Positions 1 to 13,141 of a stretch of 25,000 nucleotides of DNA are shown here, piece by piece; within the stretch, counting starts at the first letter, position 1, and the number at the start of each line of letters is the position of its first letter. This DNA is from Tubiluchus corallicola (Eukaryota; Priapulida; Priapulimorpha; Priapulimorphida; Tubiluchidae). A program made the position numbers and the translations under genes. The stretch lies in the NCBI GenBank assembly GCA_030141605.1, contig JAQGDQ010000902.1, positions 1-25,000 on the forward strand. The letters run 5' to 3'. The notes beneath the pieces are model-generated. The model saw nothing but the letters and a program-made list of their open reading frames with translations, did not search any database and was not told the DNA's origin.

Positions 1-1640
1 TCTATAGGCAAAATTGGTGATAGTTTGTTAAAAGAATAGTGTGCAAAACTTGTGCCTAAATTGTTCTGACTGCACAATATTTCGAATGTTTTAACAACAA
101 GGAGCGAAAGTAAAGCGGATAGTTGACTTATTTGAATTAAAACTTTAAGGTTCGATTTGAATTCAAATAAAAAAAATGCATTTGAATAGAGCTCAAAAGA
201 TCGATGATCACCGCAAACGCTCGATGTAAAATAACAAAACGTTTTTAAGTGACAAATTATTTTTGTCAGGTTTTAGAATTTTATTGTAATTATTCCAACA
301 CCTATTAGCACTGATAAGAAATAGTTCTCTTAGAAAACGATCGATGGTGCAAAATTACTTCCTTATTAGCACAACAGGGGGAGTTGAAATTTCTAAACTA
401 ACACGGTGACCAGCCTTGAGATTTTTTTATACAGTTCTGAATACTGCAAACTGGCATGTAGTACGCATTTAAAGTGGATAACAATGACATGACTGAAATC
501 TTGCTAACTATCAATGATAGTCCTCAAATATGAGACAATAGCCAATAGAAGTAGCAGCACAATGCCAAAACACTCACTGACCAGGATGAGTGTTTCTTAA
601 CTTCGATTGTGGAGTTCACATCATAACAATCAAACTATGATGAGATAAGGAAGTCCAACACGTTTTACTAACATAAGTTTCTAGTAGATTCTTCTTGCAT
701 GTCAACCGAGCCTGTAGTAAACCTAGCTTTGCTGACAAAGCAATCTCTAGAGTTTGCTGGCTTAACCATTGTGCCGCAGATTAAAAAAGCAGTATGCCGT
801 CATGCAAATATCAAGTCTCGTCAGTCTCGAGGAAAAGCTTTGTAGTTGTACATTTATACTGTGTGGCAGTCTGTTAGCAATTAGCTTTCATACACTTATC
901 AAGACTTATCACCCACAAGTCACAACTCTACAGTTATTTAAATTGTGCCAGAGATATGAGATACTAACAGTCTTTTAAACATCAGAACTTTTTTACCTGT
1001 AAAATATCACCTGAAGCTTTATTTAGAGGAAGCGGATCCACTTGATAGATTGTATGCTTTCTTTTACACTGAAAATTGGTAAAAGTTTATCATTTAATCA
1101 CTTTCAGTAACGCCACATTGCATTAAAATGCCAATTTACTAGGCTAGTTTCATCGCTGTTGTTGTGTTTTGTTTCACATTTTACGGTAGGCCACCACATG
1201 TTTTTATAGCGCAGAATGCTAAAGATTTCGGGCATTGTCCTAGCTTTTGTTAAAGTTTTAAAATCAACCATTTTCATTGAGCCAAATGCTGAATAAAGTT
1301 GCACTTTTATTAAATCAATCAATTCATTTAAGATGAATAACACCCAGTACTTGACAATTATATTAAGAGGTGCAGTAAGAACTAAAGTCTATAAATAACG
1401 CCTTACATAAATAGTAAATACAGCAGACCAAACAGACTTAGAATTAAATTTGTAAATTCAACTAAAAAGTTCAACATTAATTACAAATAAAATAAAATGC
1501 TTTTAATGAAAATCACTTCAGAAAGGACTTTATGACAACGTAAGCGGTGTCAATCCTTAAATGGAAATTATGCTACGGAAACAGAGAAATCAAACGGTCA
1601 TTTGTGATGATTTTAATAGCTGTAGCTGCAGGTATGCCAC
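1..1640. other. Intergenic, no gene seen
   Basis: AT-rich sequence downstream of the minus-strand gene. The longest open frames (769-978 plus, 1104-1343 minus) are under 80 codons. They show no recognisable domain and no convincing splice-site context. I see no RNA gene or clear repeat here. Confidence 0.6.
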
Positions 1641-1779
1641 TTTATACAATTGTACAATTTTTATGTAACTGTGATGTCATGTGATGTGATGGTATCAGTA
1701 TACCATATCTTAACATTTGTTTATGAAAATAACATTGCACACAGCCGGTTTATGAAGTATTTAACGGGTTATGTAATAT

Positions 1780-1848
1780 TTAGTGTATAGCTTTGCCAAT
1801 GTACATTGTATGTATTTGTGCAAATAAAACTGAATTGAATTGAATTAT
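1780..1848 (+). mobile_element. Candidate retroposon 3' end with AATTG tail
   Basis: The stretch contains AATAAA followed at once by a short tandem tail of GAATT units (about 1830-1846). A polyadenylation-like hexamer plus a microsatellite tail is a common 3' terminus of non-LTR retrotransposons and their SINE partners in invertebrates. No reverse transcriptase coding sequence is visible upstream, so this would be a truncated copy or a SINE. The family is unknown and the call rests on the tail alone. Confidence 0.35.
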
Positions 1849-2319
1849 AATGGATGAGCAAAATGTTTTTGAAAAAACAGCTTTTTTACTACTGCTAAAA
1901 TTCAGTAAAGGATAGTTCTTGTAACAGCTAATAAACTTTTTTTGCACTTTCGTCAATTTTACATGACAATTACAAGTATGTAAAATTTATCTTATAATGA
2001 GTACCATAAATACAGCACATCATATTAAGCAATTTTTGGATAAGAATACAAAAAATACATAATACATAATACAAAATAAGTTGAATTGAATTCTGTAGTG
2101 TTCATTCATTATGATCATTCCATCTGAAACACTAAATGTTTTCTTTATCATACGATACACTTCAAATTCTCAGATTATTTTCATTACTTTTCTTTCTTTC
2201 ACAGTGCGGGACAATCTAACAAGCCCTGCTTTTTGACAGCCCGCAATACATTTACATTTATATATACATAAACAGTGTGTGAGGCTTTTCTTGTGCAGAA
2301 ACAAACTTATTTGTATTAT

Positions 2320-2402
2320 GTTCATTGTAGGCCCTTTCACCATATACTGTACATGAAACTATTGTAAATGTGTAATGTGAAATAAATGACTTATGACTTA
2401 AG
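2320..2402 (+). mobile_element. Candidate retroposon 3' end with TGACTTA tail
   Basis: AATAAA at about 2381 is followed by two copies of TGACTTA (about 2387-2400). The arrangement parallels the element ending near 1848 but uses a different tail unit. No coding sequence is visible. It could equally be chance in AT-rich DNA. Confidence 0.25.
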
Positions 2403-3979
2403 TATAAATACTAATGCAGCTATCGCCCTCATACATCGCTTGTGATCATGCCCACTAGCAACTTTTTCCCAAATATTTTCAAACAAATACGTATGAATCA
2501 TGCAGTTAGAGTGACTCAAGCCTATACCTTGTATTTGTCCCATTTCCACCATACTCTGTCTCCAGCACATATACTGATTGACATGGGTGAAAATGTACGA
2601 TCCAACACTTCTATCATGTGATCCCTATAATACATACAAACTTACTAACCAGAAAGACAGAATATACAAAAGAAAAATTACATAAACTTCCTTTGCTCTT
2701 AACTATTAGTATTTAAAATCAATTCGGCGACTTAATTCTCGAAATATTTACATTCACAAAAGTCCAGCGAAGTGGAAAAAAATTACAGCATTTTACAGCC
2801 AAGCATCTCATCTAATTAAACTCCAAAAAAGCACAAACTTATTTTGTTTTATTTTAATTAACATCATTTATAAAATACATTTTTTATAAAAGAAAATGGC
2901 AGCAGGCACATAGCACTTATGTTAGCCATATGATACAATATAAAGTAATTTGCAATCAATTTACAATCACAATTATACAACAAATACATAGGCAGTAAAA
3001 GTTTTATCATTAAATGAGTGAAAAAGCTTAAAAACCTAAAAACCTTAATAGAAACTTAAAACGAAGAGACACTACATACTTATGCAAACATTTGGGAGAT
3101 ATTTGAGTGAACGTTTTCTCTCCGTTAATGTAAGACTTGTCAAAAGTAACTGAATGGTTTACATTGAAACATGGGTATCAAATACTAGTCAGCTAAGCTG
3201 TTTCACTACTATCACATCATGCTTACTTTATGAAAATACTCACCGAAAATACGCATTTTTGGCAAAAATTTGTGCAACAAAAATATTTCCAAACCTTCCC
3301 CCACTGGTGTTAAATTCTTAAATAAAGAATTCTTAAAGCAAAAGGCACCCACTTAAGCATGTGTTTCCTTGAGGGTGTGCTGGCTGTTATTTTTCGCCTC
3401 TTTCACAGAAGCATCATAGTTTAGTTACTAACTAAAGCAAGGCGATTTATAAGTCCCTCATTAATTTCATTTTTAATTTTTGTTTTAGCCGATCTGCCTT
3501 TCTTTTCAGTCTTACTTTGTTATTACGAATTTTTGAATCCTATATTTGCAGCGTTTTTCCTGCTACCATACTGATTCTAGAACAAAGTTTAAGAAAAAGC
3601 TGCAATAGCAATATTCAGACAACAGCAAGTGTAAACTAACCTCACTGCGGTAGACTTATGAAGTCTTTTATGTCACTAAAATTCTCACGAACTGAGAACT
3701 TCAGGCCCGCCAACCATTCGATGCAAAAATGAACCAAGGTATCAACTCACCTCTGGCAGGGGTCCTGCATGTGGGCTGATTGTGCCCAGAACATTTTTGG
3801 TTTTTTTGGCTATTAAAATAAAATTTTAAAAAAATTAGGGCAAAACATAAAAATAATTAATGTATTTTTTTGGTGCTACTGGGCTTTCTTATACTGTTAT
3901 ATCAGTTTATATATATATATATATAAATGTGTTTTTATAAATATGAAAAAAAGCTCAATAACACGCAATAAGTGCTTAG
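2403..3979. other. Intergenic, no gene seen
   Basis: AT-rich sequence with no open frame of note. A short (TA)n run lies at about 3908-3925. I found no RNA gene, and no exon could be linked to the cupredoxin gene past its TGA. Confidence 0.55.
3908..3925. repeat. (TA)n microsatellite
   Basis: A run of alternating T and A of about nine dinucleotides, just beyond the inferred 3' end of the cupredoxin gene. Confidence 0.85.
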
Positions 3980-4303
3980 TTTTCAATAATCATAATATGC
4001 TTTATTGTAATACACATTGTGAGACTCATGAACACTGCTGTATTATTGAGAGTGATGGCAAAAGAAGCCAGGTGATTTGCAAACTTGCCTGTGAAGTTGC
4101 AGAATGCATTAGAACTGTAATTTGATACATGTGCACATGTGAAAAACGTAAAATGTATTTGACACATGCCTATTGCATCAGAGTTGGCAGGTCTGAAACT
4201 CAGTCAACAAATTGTCACTTAAATCCTATCGTAGTTGCTTTTAACTTTTCAAAAATAATGAGGGACCTATGAGACACTCGATATAAAAGTCTGTAACAAA
4301 ATG
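3980..4303 (-). other. Probable 3'UTR of the cupredoxin gene
   Basis: This minus-strand sequence follows the TGA at 4306-4304. The first canonical AATAAA on the minus strand lies at 4006-4001, so cleavage would fall roughly at 3975-3990, giving a 3'UTR of about 320 nt. The length and cleavage point are inferred; no transcript data are available. Confidence 0.5.
4001..4006 (-). terminator. Poly(A) signal AATAAA
   Basis: Reverse complement of TTTATT at 4001-4006, the first canonical hexamer downstream of the stop codon on the coding strand. It is a eukaryotic polyadenylation signal, not a hairpin terminator. Confidence 0.5.
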
Positions 4304-4394
4304 TCACCTTTGACCATCATGAACCTCAACAACACAGATGTGATTCTTGCCTATGCAGTCGCCCTCGGTCTGGAAGTAATATATTCCAGCAACC
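4304..4394 (-). CDS. Cupredoxin gene coding exon 6 (last)
   Basis: 91 nt including the TGA at 4306-4304. The acceptor is TTTTGTAG ending at 4395, with a good pyrimidine-rich run before it. The exon enters in phase 2, completing the Gly222 codon, and encodes VAGIYYFQTEGDCIGKNH followed by the final strand CVVEV. This is the C-terminal beta-hairpin of domain 2. T231 sits where the copper-ligand Cys normally is. C235 sits where phytocyanins have a disulfide Cys. H240 and C242 follow. Confidence 0.88.
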
Positions 4395-7300
4395 CTACAA
4401 AAGCAAAATAGGAAATACACATAATAACTGCATGATCAGTAACTATACACAAACAGACCCTGTGACCCCTGTGTCAGTAAGGCCTCAGTTGTATAGAAGA
4501 GTCGCTCAAAGATACCAAAGCAATGCATAACTACATTTAACATGCACTTTGCCAGCATGACATCACATTGTGACATTTTTATGTCTGATTGTAACACTCT
4601 TAAGTCTGATTATGACAATCTTATACCTGATTGTGACATCTTATGTCTGATCATGGCAATCCTATGTTTGATTGTGACAATCTTGTGTCTGATTGTGACA
4701 ATATTTTGTCCAATTGTGACAATCTTATGTCTGATTGTGCCAATTTTATGTCTGATTTTGACACTCTTATGTTTGATAACGACAATCTGATTGTGACAAT
4801 CTTATGTCTGATTGAGACACTCTTATGTTTGATAATGACAATCTGATTGTGATAATCTTATGTCTGATTATGACAATCTTATGTTTGAATGTGACAATCT
4901 TGTGTGTGATTGTGACAATCTTATGTCTAATTGTGACAATCGTATGTCTGACTGTGATAATATTATGTCTGATTGCTTAGACTGCATCACTTTCATCAGG
5001 TAAGAGCTCATTTATTAGTAAATGACAAGGGAACAAAGCATGTCTACAGTGAACAAGGACGAAGCGGCCACAACATTTGACGATGTTAGCCTTACCAGAG
5101 CAGTTTAAAGAAAATTGAACAGAATTGTTAGGCCAGCTGTAAGAAATAAACTTTGGACTGCCTCTACTACTAGATACAGTAACCAAGCAGTCTAAGGCAC
5201 AAGGCTCTCAATGTAAGCAGATGGTCCGTGGTTCAATTACATATCCCAACCTTTCCACACTTCCTACTTTTCAAGTTTGGTGTCAAATTTTATTTAATTG
5301 TGAATTTGTATCATCACTTGCTTCGCCAAATTTGAAAATTTCCTCATTCCTGTCTGTACAAGCTAGAGGCTAGATAGGATCACTTCGTCACACTTTTCAG
5401 TAATAATTAAAGGGCAAAACACATTTACTGTGAATGAGAAAGAGGAGTCGCTGGAACTTACATGATATTAGTCGTACAAAAGACAGAAAATTTAACCGAA
5501 ATTCAACTTGTACAATAAATGTTTGTTATCCGATGCGAAAAAAGTTGACAGTAATAATAACAATACTGCAAAATGTTTGTAACAGAATTTGCAGATATTC
5601 GAGAAAGTGAGATTGCTAATGTGATCAAAACTTGGTCATCTGCGCATGTTCTTTTTCCAAGTAGTTAGGGTAAATGAATATTTAATACAAATCTCATATT
5701 ACTGCTTTCAGCCTCAATTGCTCAAAGACTATAAACCTATCAAAAGGTCACCTGACAATAGGGATTAATCACATCCCGGGGGTACAGTAAAGTTACTTAT
5801 CACACTCCCACTGATGACTGTAACCACAGTAACCACCTGCGTCCTCATACAAAACAAGAGGTTTATGCAACTAACGAATGATTCTCAGGTGAAATAGTCG
5901 ATTTGTCTCAGTTTAACTATGAAATGTTTTAATATCAGGAGCATTAAATCCCAATACACGTATCCAAAAAACGGGATGGTTTTCCTTTTCTCACTAAGAT
6001 TCCTACAAAAACTGCATGTTGTGCCCTAATTATGCAAAAACTGACACTAATGAAAATATCTGATGAGTCCATTCAAAAACAATATAATACGACTTTAACA
6101 ACGTCTTCTTTCAGTGTGCAAAAACTACAACAATTAAAACTGCCCACTGGCTCAATTGAAATATATTTGCCATAGTGAAATGGTGATCATGGTGTGTATT
6201 TAATGATCAAAGTTAACCAATACTGAATCTAGTCAGTAAATGGATGGATAAACTCATTCTAGATGGTTTTGTTCATCATACTGAATTTGGTTATTTTTCG
6301 CATTGAAGGAAGGTGTTTGTTGAGTATGAGTAATTGACACAACTTTGCTGCATCTTGGAGAATTAGCCTTAATAACTGTCATGCTCTGGTCTTGGCACAT
6401 TAATTCTCGTTAAGTAGACCATGCTGTTGAATGTTGAATTTCAGTGTGTTGTGAAACTCATATAAACAAGCATTTCTTCTGGGTTTCACAATCTTGTACT
6501 GCTAGATTTGGATATATGCTGTGATAATAGGAGGGTGTGTTTATAGCAAAATGACTGTGGTGGAACCATATTTCCTGAATTTCTTTTACAACCACAAGTA
6601 AGTAATCTTTACAAAATGGCGTTAAATCGTCATAATTGTCATCGTTTAATCTACAATGAGTACATTACAATTAATGATTGTTCTTAAATGCAAGCTTAGA
6701 TCGACCTGCTACGCAACGTAACTCGCTTCAACTGACAGGAAACTATCATAGACGTATTCTCAGGTCAACATGCGAATGATTTCCAGCAACTAGGATGATT
6801 CGAGTTCTCACGAGTTACAACACTGCTTGAGTGAACGTATGCGAATGAAAAAAATCTCTGATTAGACCACAATTATCGTTGGAGCCGAGTGATTTTGCAT
6901 TGAATTGCTTCGTTCGCAAGCTTGCTTATGTCGACTGGATATAGCGGTGTACCGTGTGTCGCCAGTTGGGTTGCGTCACCAGGTCAACTTAAGCCTGCCT
7001 TTATGCAACTTACGGAAATTCTCTGAGGAAATACCCAGACTGTACGGCAAGACTGGCACTCCTGAAACAAAACACAGAAAGGAAACAGAATTGTTAAACT
7101 CATGTCATAATTTTATCGAAATAAGTTCTTAAGAAGGTACTCTCATTTATATAAATTACTTGAGACTTTAAATATTTTACGAATAAATGTTTAATACTAC
7201 AACTAACTTGTATGTTTCCCCCTATCTGGTTGTCTGTCTTTCCCAATTTAAACAAACTTTGAAGGAATTTAACTTAGACAAATGTTAAGAAAAGCGTATC

Positions 7301-10300
7301 AGTACAAAATATAAAAGAACAAAAACTGTATTAAAAAACTGTCAATTGTAAATACGAAAAATAAACAGGGAAATGTTAATAAACAACACTTGCATTCAAG
7401 TTGTGAGCAAATAATGTTGCAACTGTTACAGAGCAAAATGCAACTCCATCACAAAAATATAGATAATGATAATTTTTTAAATTCTTAATCTTAAAGAGAA
7501 CTAAAAGGAGATTTTTACGTATATGTCCCAAATATGTACACATATTTATTTTAATGTAATTTACAATGTATTTTAATGTCCCATAAAATTTTCCCTACAA
7601 AATTACATTACTTAGGATTGCGCTTACCAGTTTGAAAGACTTATGTAATTAGAAAAGAAAATTCTTAACAATTAAAAAATATTCACACAACCTGGTAAAA
7701 TGAGACAGTATCATTATCCCAGTGTGCACCACTTAATAGCCAAAAAACACATTATTGATCTTACTGACAATATAAAGTAATTTAAGCTTTTGCTTAATTA
7801 ATAAAATGTGAGTTAAGAATGCTCTGATTATTACTTCAAACTTTAAACAATGTTGTTTAAATTTTTCTCAAGTGACTTACAGTAAAATAGCTGCACCTAG
7901 CTGTCATCACAGTACTTTAAATTTTCAAGTTTTTACAGCGTTACTGCCAATGCAAGCACTTTATGCAATATAACAGCATGGAAGTGATGCATATAAAATT
8001 TCAAGACAAATTTTTTTAAGCTTATTTACAAAGATCTTTTTCATTTGGTTAAGTGCAGCAAGGAATGACATCAATATGTCAAATCTCCCACAATAAACAA
8101 CAATTTTTTAAATTTTTAATTAAAAAATAAAAAAGTTTCATCTACTTCGCACTAGCAGTGACACAGATCTGATCATGCAGCAATATGTGTTAATTTTTAA
8201 TAAAAACTGTTATAAATTTGTTATTATTCAACGAAATGATAACAAACTTGTAAATTTAAAGTACCGTGATCACAGCTACGTGCAGCTATTTTAATGTAAG
8301 TCACTTGAAAAAAATTTAAATAACATTATTTAAAGTTTAGGAGTAATAATTAGAGCATTCATAACTCACATTTCACTAACTAAGCAACAGTTTAAATTAC
8401 TTTATATTGTCACTGAGATCAGTAACCTGTTTTTTGGCTATTAAGTCGTGCACACTGGGATAATGACTGTCCCATTTTACCAGGTTGTGTGAATATTTTT
8501 TAATTGTTAAGAATTTTCTTTTCTAATTACATAAGTTATTAGGTATAAAAATGAAGAAAATACATTGATATTTGATGAGAAATTGTCTAGCCACACAACA
8601 GATTACAAAATTACACACTTAATAGCACAAACAAGCAATTACTCATACTTAATACTTAATAACTCACTCCCACCCAGGAATTAGTCAATTGACTGCTTAC
8701 GTACAAGAGCCACACAACACTAGGCATTCACATCATAAATACCAATTAAGGATTTGTCAATATTCATACTTAATGTGACGTCTGGATTGTAGGTTAAACA
8801 ATACAGCGTAGGCCATTAATGTACGCTTAAGCTAGCTAGCATATATTGTCCTTACAGCAAAGCCATCAACCGGGCATTTGAGTTTGCTTATTATTGCTGC
8901 CCATTAAGGGAAGACAATAGTAGCACATGAGGTTGAGCTAAAATTGCGGTCAAAAAATGATCAATAAGGGAAGACAATAGTAGCACATGTGGTTGAGCTA
9001 AACTTGCGGTCAAAAAATGATCAATAAGGGAAGACAATAGTAGCACATGTGGTTGAGCTAAAATTGCGGTCAAAAAATGATTAATAAAAACACTGGTCTT
9101 TACTGATGGGTGATTAATAGATTAATCAAATTAATTCTGATTGCAACCAGGTATAAGTGGATATAATCAGTGATTGAACAGTAGTTCAATTAATTGAGAG
9201 TGAAATATACGTGTTACACACTGAGTAAAAGAAGCAGGGTTTTAGCACAAACAAGCAGAAACTTGCATTTTTTCTTCATTTTTCTCGCCTTACACAATGC
9301 ACACAATTGCAAACTACAGTGTTGCAAACCGGGGTTTCAAATTCGTTGGCATGTGATGCGCATAATGACATAGTAAACGATGAGTTTAGTGAATGTGCTT
9401 GTCTATAAAAATAGCTCGTGAGTATGAAAATGGCAGACAACGACAAAAGCCATAAACAAGTTTATAGGCTCTATTTCAGTGAGCACTAAAACACTAATAA
9501 TTATCGCAAAAGATTAATTGTGATATTGAATTACAAGAACAAGATTATAATCGAATTACAAAATTTCTAATTTGCTCATCACTACTGACTTGGTATGCAA
9601 ATAAATTAAACTAAAGAGGCATGTCATCTCACAACTCCTTACATAAACTTAGGTGACCATCAGTACATTGCATGGTCATTATTCTTTTCTGTACAATACA
9701 GCACATATTACCAGGCTGCATGATAATTACTTATTAGAATCATGACAACCTCACGGGTTCTTTCTGTTTTCTCAAATGATCTAAAAAATAATGACATTTT
9801 ATAGCAAATGTATGAGTTCGTGTACCAGACCCAGTTTATAACACAAATAATACTAAACAAGCAAAAGTAACTCTTTCAATGTGAAATTGTGTAAAATTCC
9901 CCTAGTACTTAGTCTTAATCACTAATTTTATATACTTTGCCTTAATCACTAATTTTATATATGCTTATAACTATTTGTGCAGATCACTTAGATATGTTCT
10001 ACAAATATCTGCTTGTATGTACTTTAAATTACTATATAAGTATGAAAAATTACATTCAACAATATAAGTATTGACACCAAAAAATTAATTTCTTGGCACA
10101 TGCTCATTTTAACTCATTCTAACGAGTAAAGTGGGCAAAAATGAAAAACTTTGAGGAAATGAGTGACACAAATCTTTGCATTCCAGACTAGTTATTTAGA
10201 TCATTTCACAAAGCAGATGGAAGCTATTACAATATCATGATTAGGCTAAACAACAAAGAACAATTATAACTTATATACAATAAGTAACTACAAGTACCTT

Positions 10301-13108
10301 TGTGAAATTCCCAAATACATAGCCCACATTCCTAGAAAGGGAAGATCTATATAATTTGTTGTCATACATAGCTATAACATAACTTTTTTAATCATATATG
10401 CAGGGAGTGTACAATTTTTTTTGCCTTAGGATTACTGTGCTTTTTGAGTACAGATTTTACCTATACCTGTCATGCTTGTATATATGTTCAACCCTTGCTA
10501 TGTACTTAATTTATTGTAACTCTTGTGTTTTTTACTAACTCTGTTCACTCAGTGTCTTTATCTTAATTATATTGTCTTTGAGTGAAATGTACTACATATG
10601 TATGAAATAAATGGATATATGTAAATAAATTTATGGATAATAAGTACATATAAAACAACTCACCCTGTAGGCAGAGTTCCTTGCTTAGTGAAACTCTTGT
10701 GTCGACTGCAGTATTTCAGCTCTATGATTGAATGTGGGAACTCGCACTCATTCCAGTACCACTTCACCTTGTCACCTCTCATTATTTTTACCTTATTTGG
10801 TTTAAACCCATCATCATCCACCTATAATCAGTTCAAAATATCAAGATCGGCAATGTCAGTTCAAAACAATGTGCCTGATAATGCAAAACAATGGGCTGTA
10901 GCAGTGAAATTATTTAGAATATTTTTGCGTAACCTTTGAACTCCAACCAATTACTTATAGACAATGGAAAGACTTACTCATTCATTCGAAACAATAAATG
11001 ACAGGGGAAACAATGGAGAGTGAGGAGTGACAACACTCAATTTATATAGATTATAATTCTAAGGCACCAGCTGTATGACAAAATCATATATACAAAATGG
11101 ATTTATACAAAATGCTTTGAATTTCTTCTTCACCAGGATTTGAACACACAACCTCATGCCATTTCCAATCAGCCGAACTAGAGGTAACATATAATCTAAT
11201 AATAATAATCGTTATCTAAGTCGTTATCCAGGAGCAACGAAACAAAAATCAATAATTTAGATGCATGTTACAGACTTTTTAATATAATTACCATTGCGAA
11301 AACCCATTTAGTTTCACCCCCCCCCCCCCCGTCGCATTGCAATGGTTTGATCAATTACAAAACCATTGCATATCAGACATAAAGCTACTGATATGGAACA
11401 GCCGTGTCGATTCAGCAGCTAAATAGACAGGTGTTTTTGCGGTCACAGCACCTGTTCCATAAGCGAAGGCAACATGAAATACACAGGACAAGTTTCCTGG
11501 CGAGTTATTTCTACAAATCTGTACCTGTTTTTATAAAGTTTTCACGATGCTGGCATTGAACCTGTACCGCTAAGCATCCAAAATATGAGGGAACAAAGTG
11601 ACTAGGCGAGCGACCAATCAGAACCACCAGTGGTGAGAACCCAGCATCATTGCAATATTATTTTAAATCGTAGTTTAGTTTGAACTCCATCATTCACCAA
11701 AAAGATCAGAATAACATACCAATTCACAATAATGACAAATCCTCCGGTGCCATTCAGTTTGGCTTCATTTATATCATAGCTTGTTGCAGTCACTACAAAT
11801 CAACTCTATACTCTGCACATTAAGCAGTGTTACAGGCCCGTACATTGTTATCACCAAGTTAGACCAATTAATTAATTATTTTCCCCCTGCTCATACTCTC
11901 GCATTAGGATGCCCATGCTCACACTCCCAACAGAGGGTGTCCCTAGCTCACAACTCCCTCAGTGCTGTGCCCATGCTCACACTCCCTCAGTGGGGTGTCC
12001 CTAGCTCACAACTCCCTCAGTGCTGTGCCCATGCTCACACTCCCTCAGTGGGGTGTCCCTAGCTCACACTCCCTCAGTGGGGTGCCCATGCTCACAACTC
12101 CCTCAGTGCGGTGCCCACACTCACACCTCAGTGGGGTGCTCCATGCTCACACTCCCAACAGTGGGTGTCCCTAGCTCACAACTCCCTCAGTGCGGTGCCC
12201 ACACTCACACTCCTTCAGTGGGGTGTCCCTAGCTCACAACTCCCTCAGTGCTGTGCCCATGCTCACACTCCCTCAGTGGGGTGTCCCTAGCTCACACTCC
12301 CTCAGTGGGGTGCCCATGCTCACAACTCCCTCAGTGCGGTGCCCACACTCACACCTCAGTGGGGTGCTCCATGCTCACACTCCCAACAGTGGGTGTCCCT
12401 AGCTCACAACTCCCTCAGTGCGGTGCCCACACTCACACTCCTTCAGTGGGGTGTCCCTAGCTCACAACTCCCTCAGTGCTGTGCCCATGCTCACACTCCC
12501 TCAGTGGGGTGTCCCTAGCTCACACTCCCTCAGTGGGGTGCCCATGCTCACAACTCCCTCAGTGCGGTGCCCACACTCACACCTCAGTGGGGTGCTCCAT
12601 GCTCACACTCCCAACAGTGGGTGTCCCTAGCTCACAACTCCCTCAGTGCGGTGCCCACACTCACACTCCTTCAGTGGGGTGTCCCTAGCTCACAACTCCC
12701 TCAGTGCTGTGTCCATGCTCACACTCCCTCAGTGGGGTGTCCCTAGCTCACACTCCCTCAGTGGGGTGCCCAGCTCACAAAGTCCTCAGTGGTGTGTCCC
12801 TAGCTCACAACATCCTCAGTGCAGTACAACACTAAATTTAATTAGCTTCACTCCACTAAATTTTAATTTACCATCATATATACATTAAAATGAATTATCA
12901 CAAAATTCTTGAATAAACATTCAATAACTATTGAACATGCAGGCATTGAATAATATTTTGGATTTGGAAGTTGAGTCTAAGCGGATCAATGAACATAGAA
13001 ATTGAAAGAACATGGTTTCCTCTGATTAGGAACACATGCTTAGTAGTAATATAACTTACTGGCTCAAAACCATGAAAGTAAAATTCATAGTTTACTCAGT
13101 TCTGTAAT

Positions 13109-13141
<33 letters not shown>

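Noticed and set aside
4542-4846. Plus-strand frames with repeated CLIVTIL and MSDCDNL units as a membrane or Asp-rich protein
   Set aside because: Artefact of the 21-bp minisatellite inside intron 5, antisense to the gene.
5181-5240. Functional tRNA gene
   Set aside because: The acceptor stem does not pair and the B box is decayed; a SINE head explains it better.
8891-9073. Minus-strand frame with three 20-residue repeats
   Set aside because: Artefact of the 3 x 60-bp tandem repeat; no flanking exon structure.
10700-10790. RGD tripeptide (residues 184-186) as an integrin-binding site
   Set aside because: It sits in the conserved xxGDxVxW strand turn of the cupredoxin fold, so the tripeptide is explained by the fold.
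8905-12824. CRISPR-like direct repeats
   Set aside because: Units are contiguous without unique spacers, and the genome is eukaryotic.
11781-12888. Eight overlapping plus-strand open frames of 70-93 codons as a repeat protein
   Set aside because: They arise because the 228-bp repeat is a multiple of three; several frames are open at once, and there is no codon bias, splice context or promoter.
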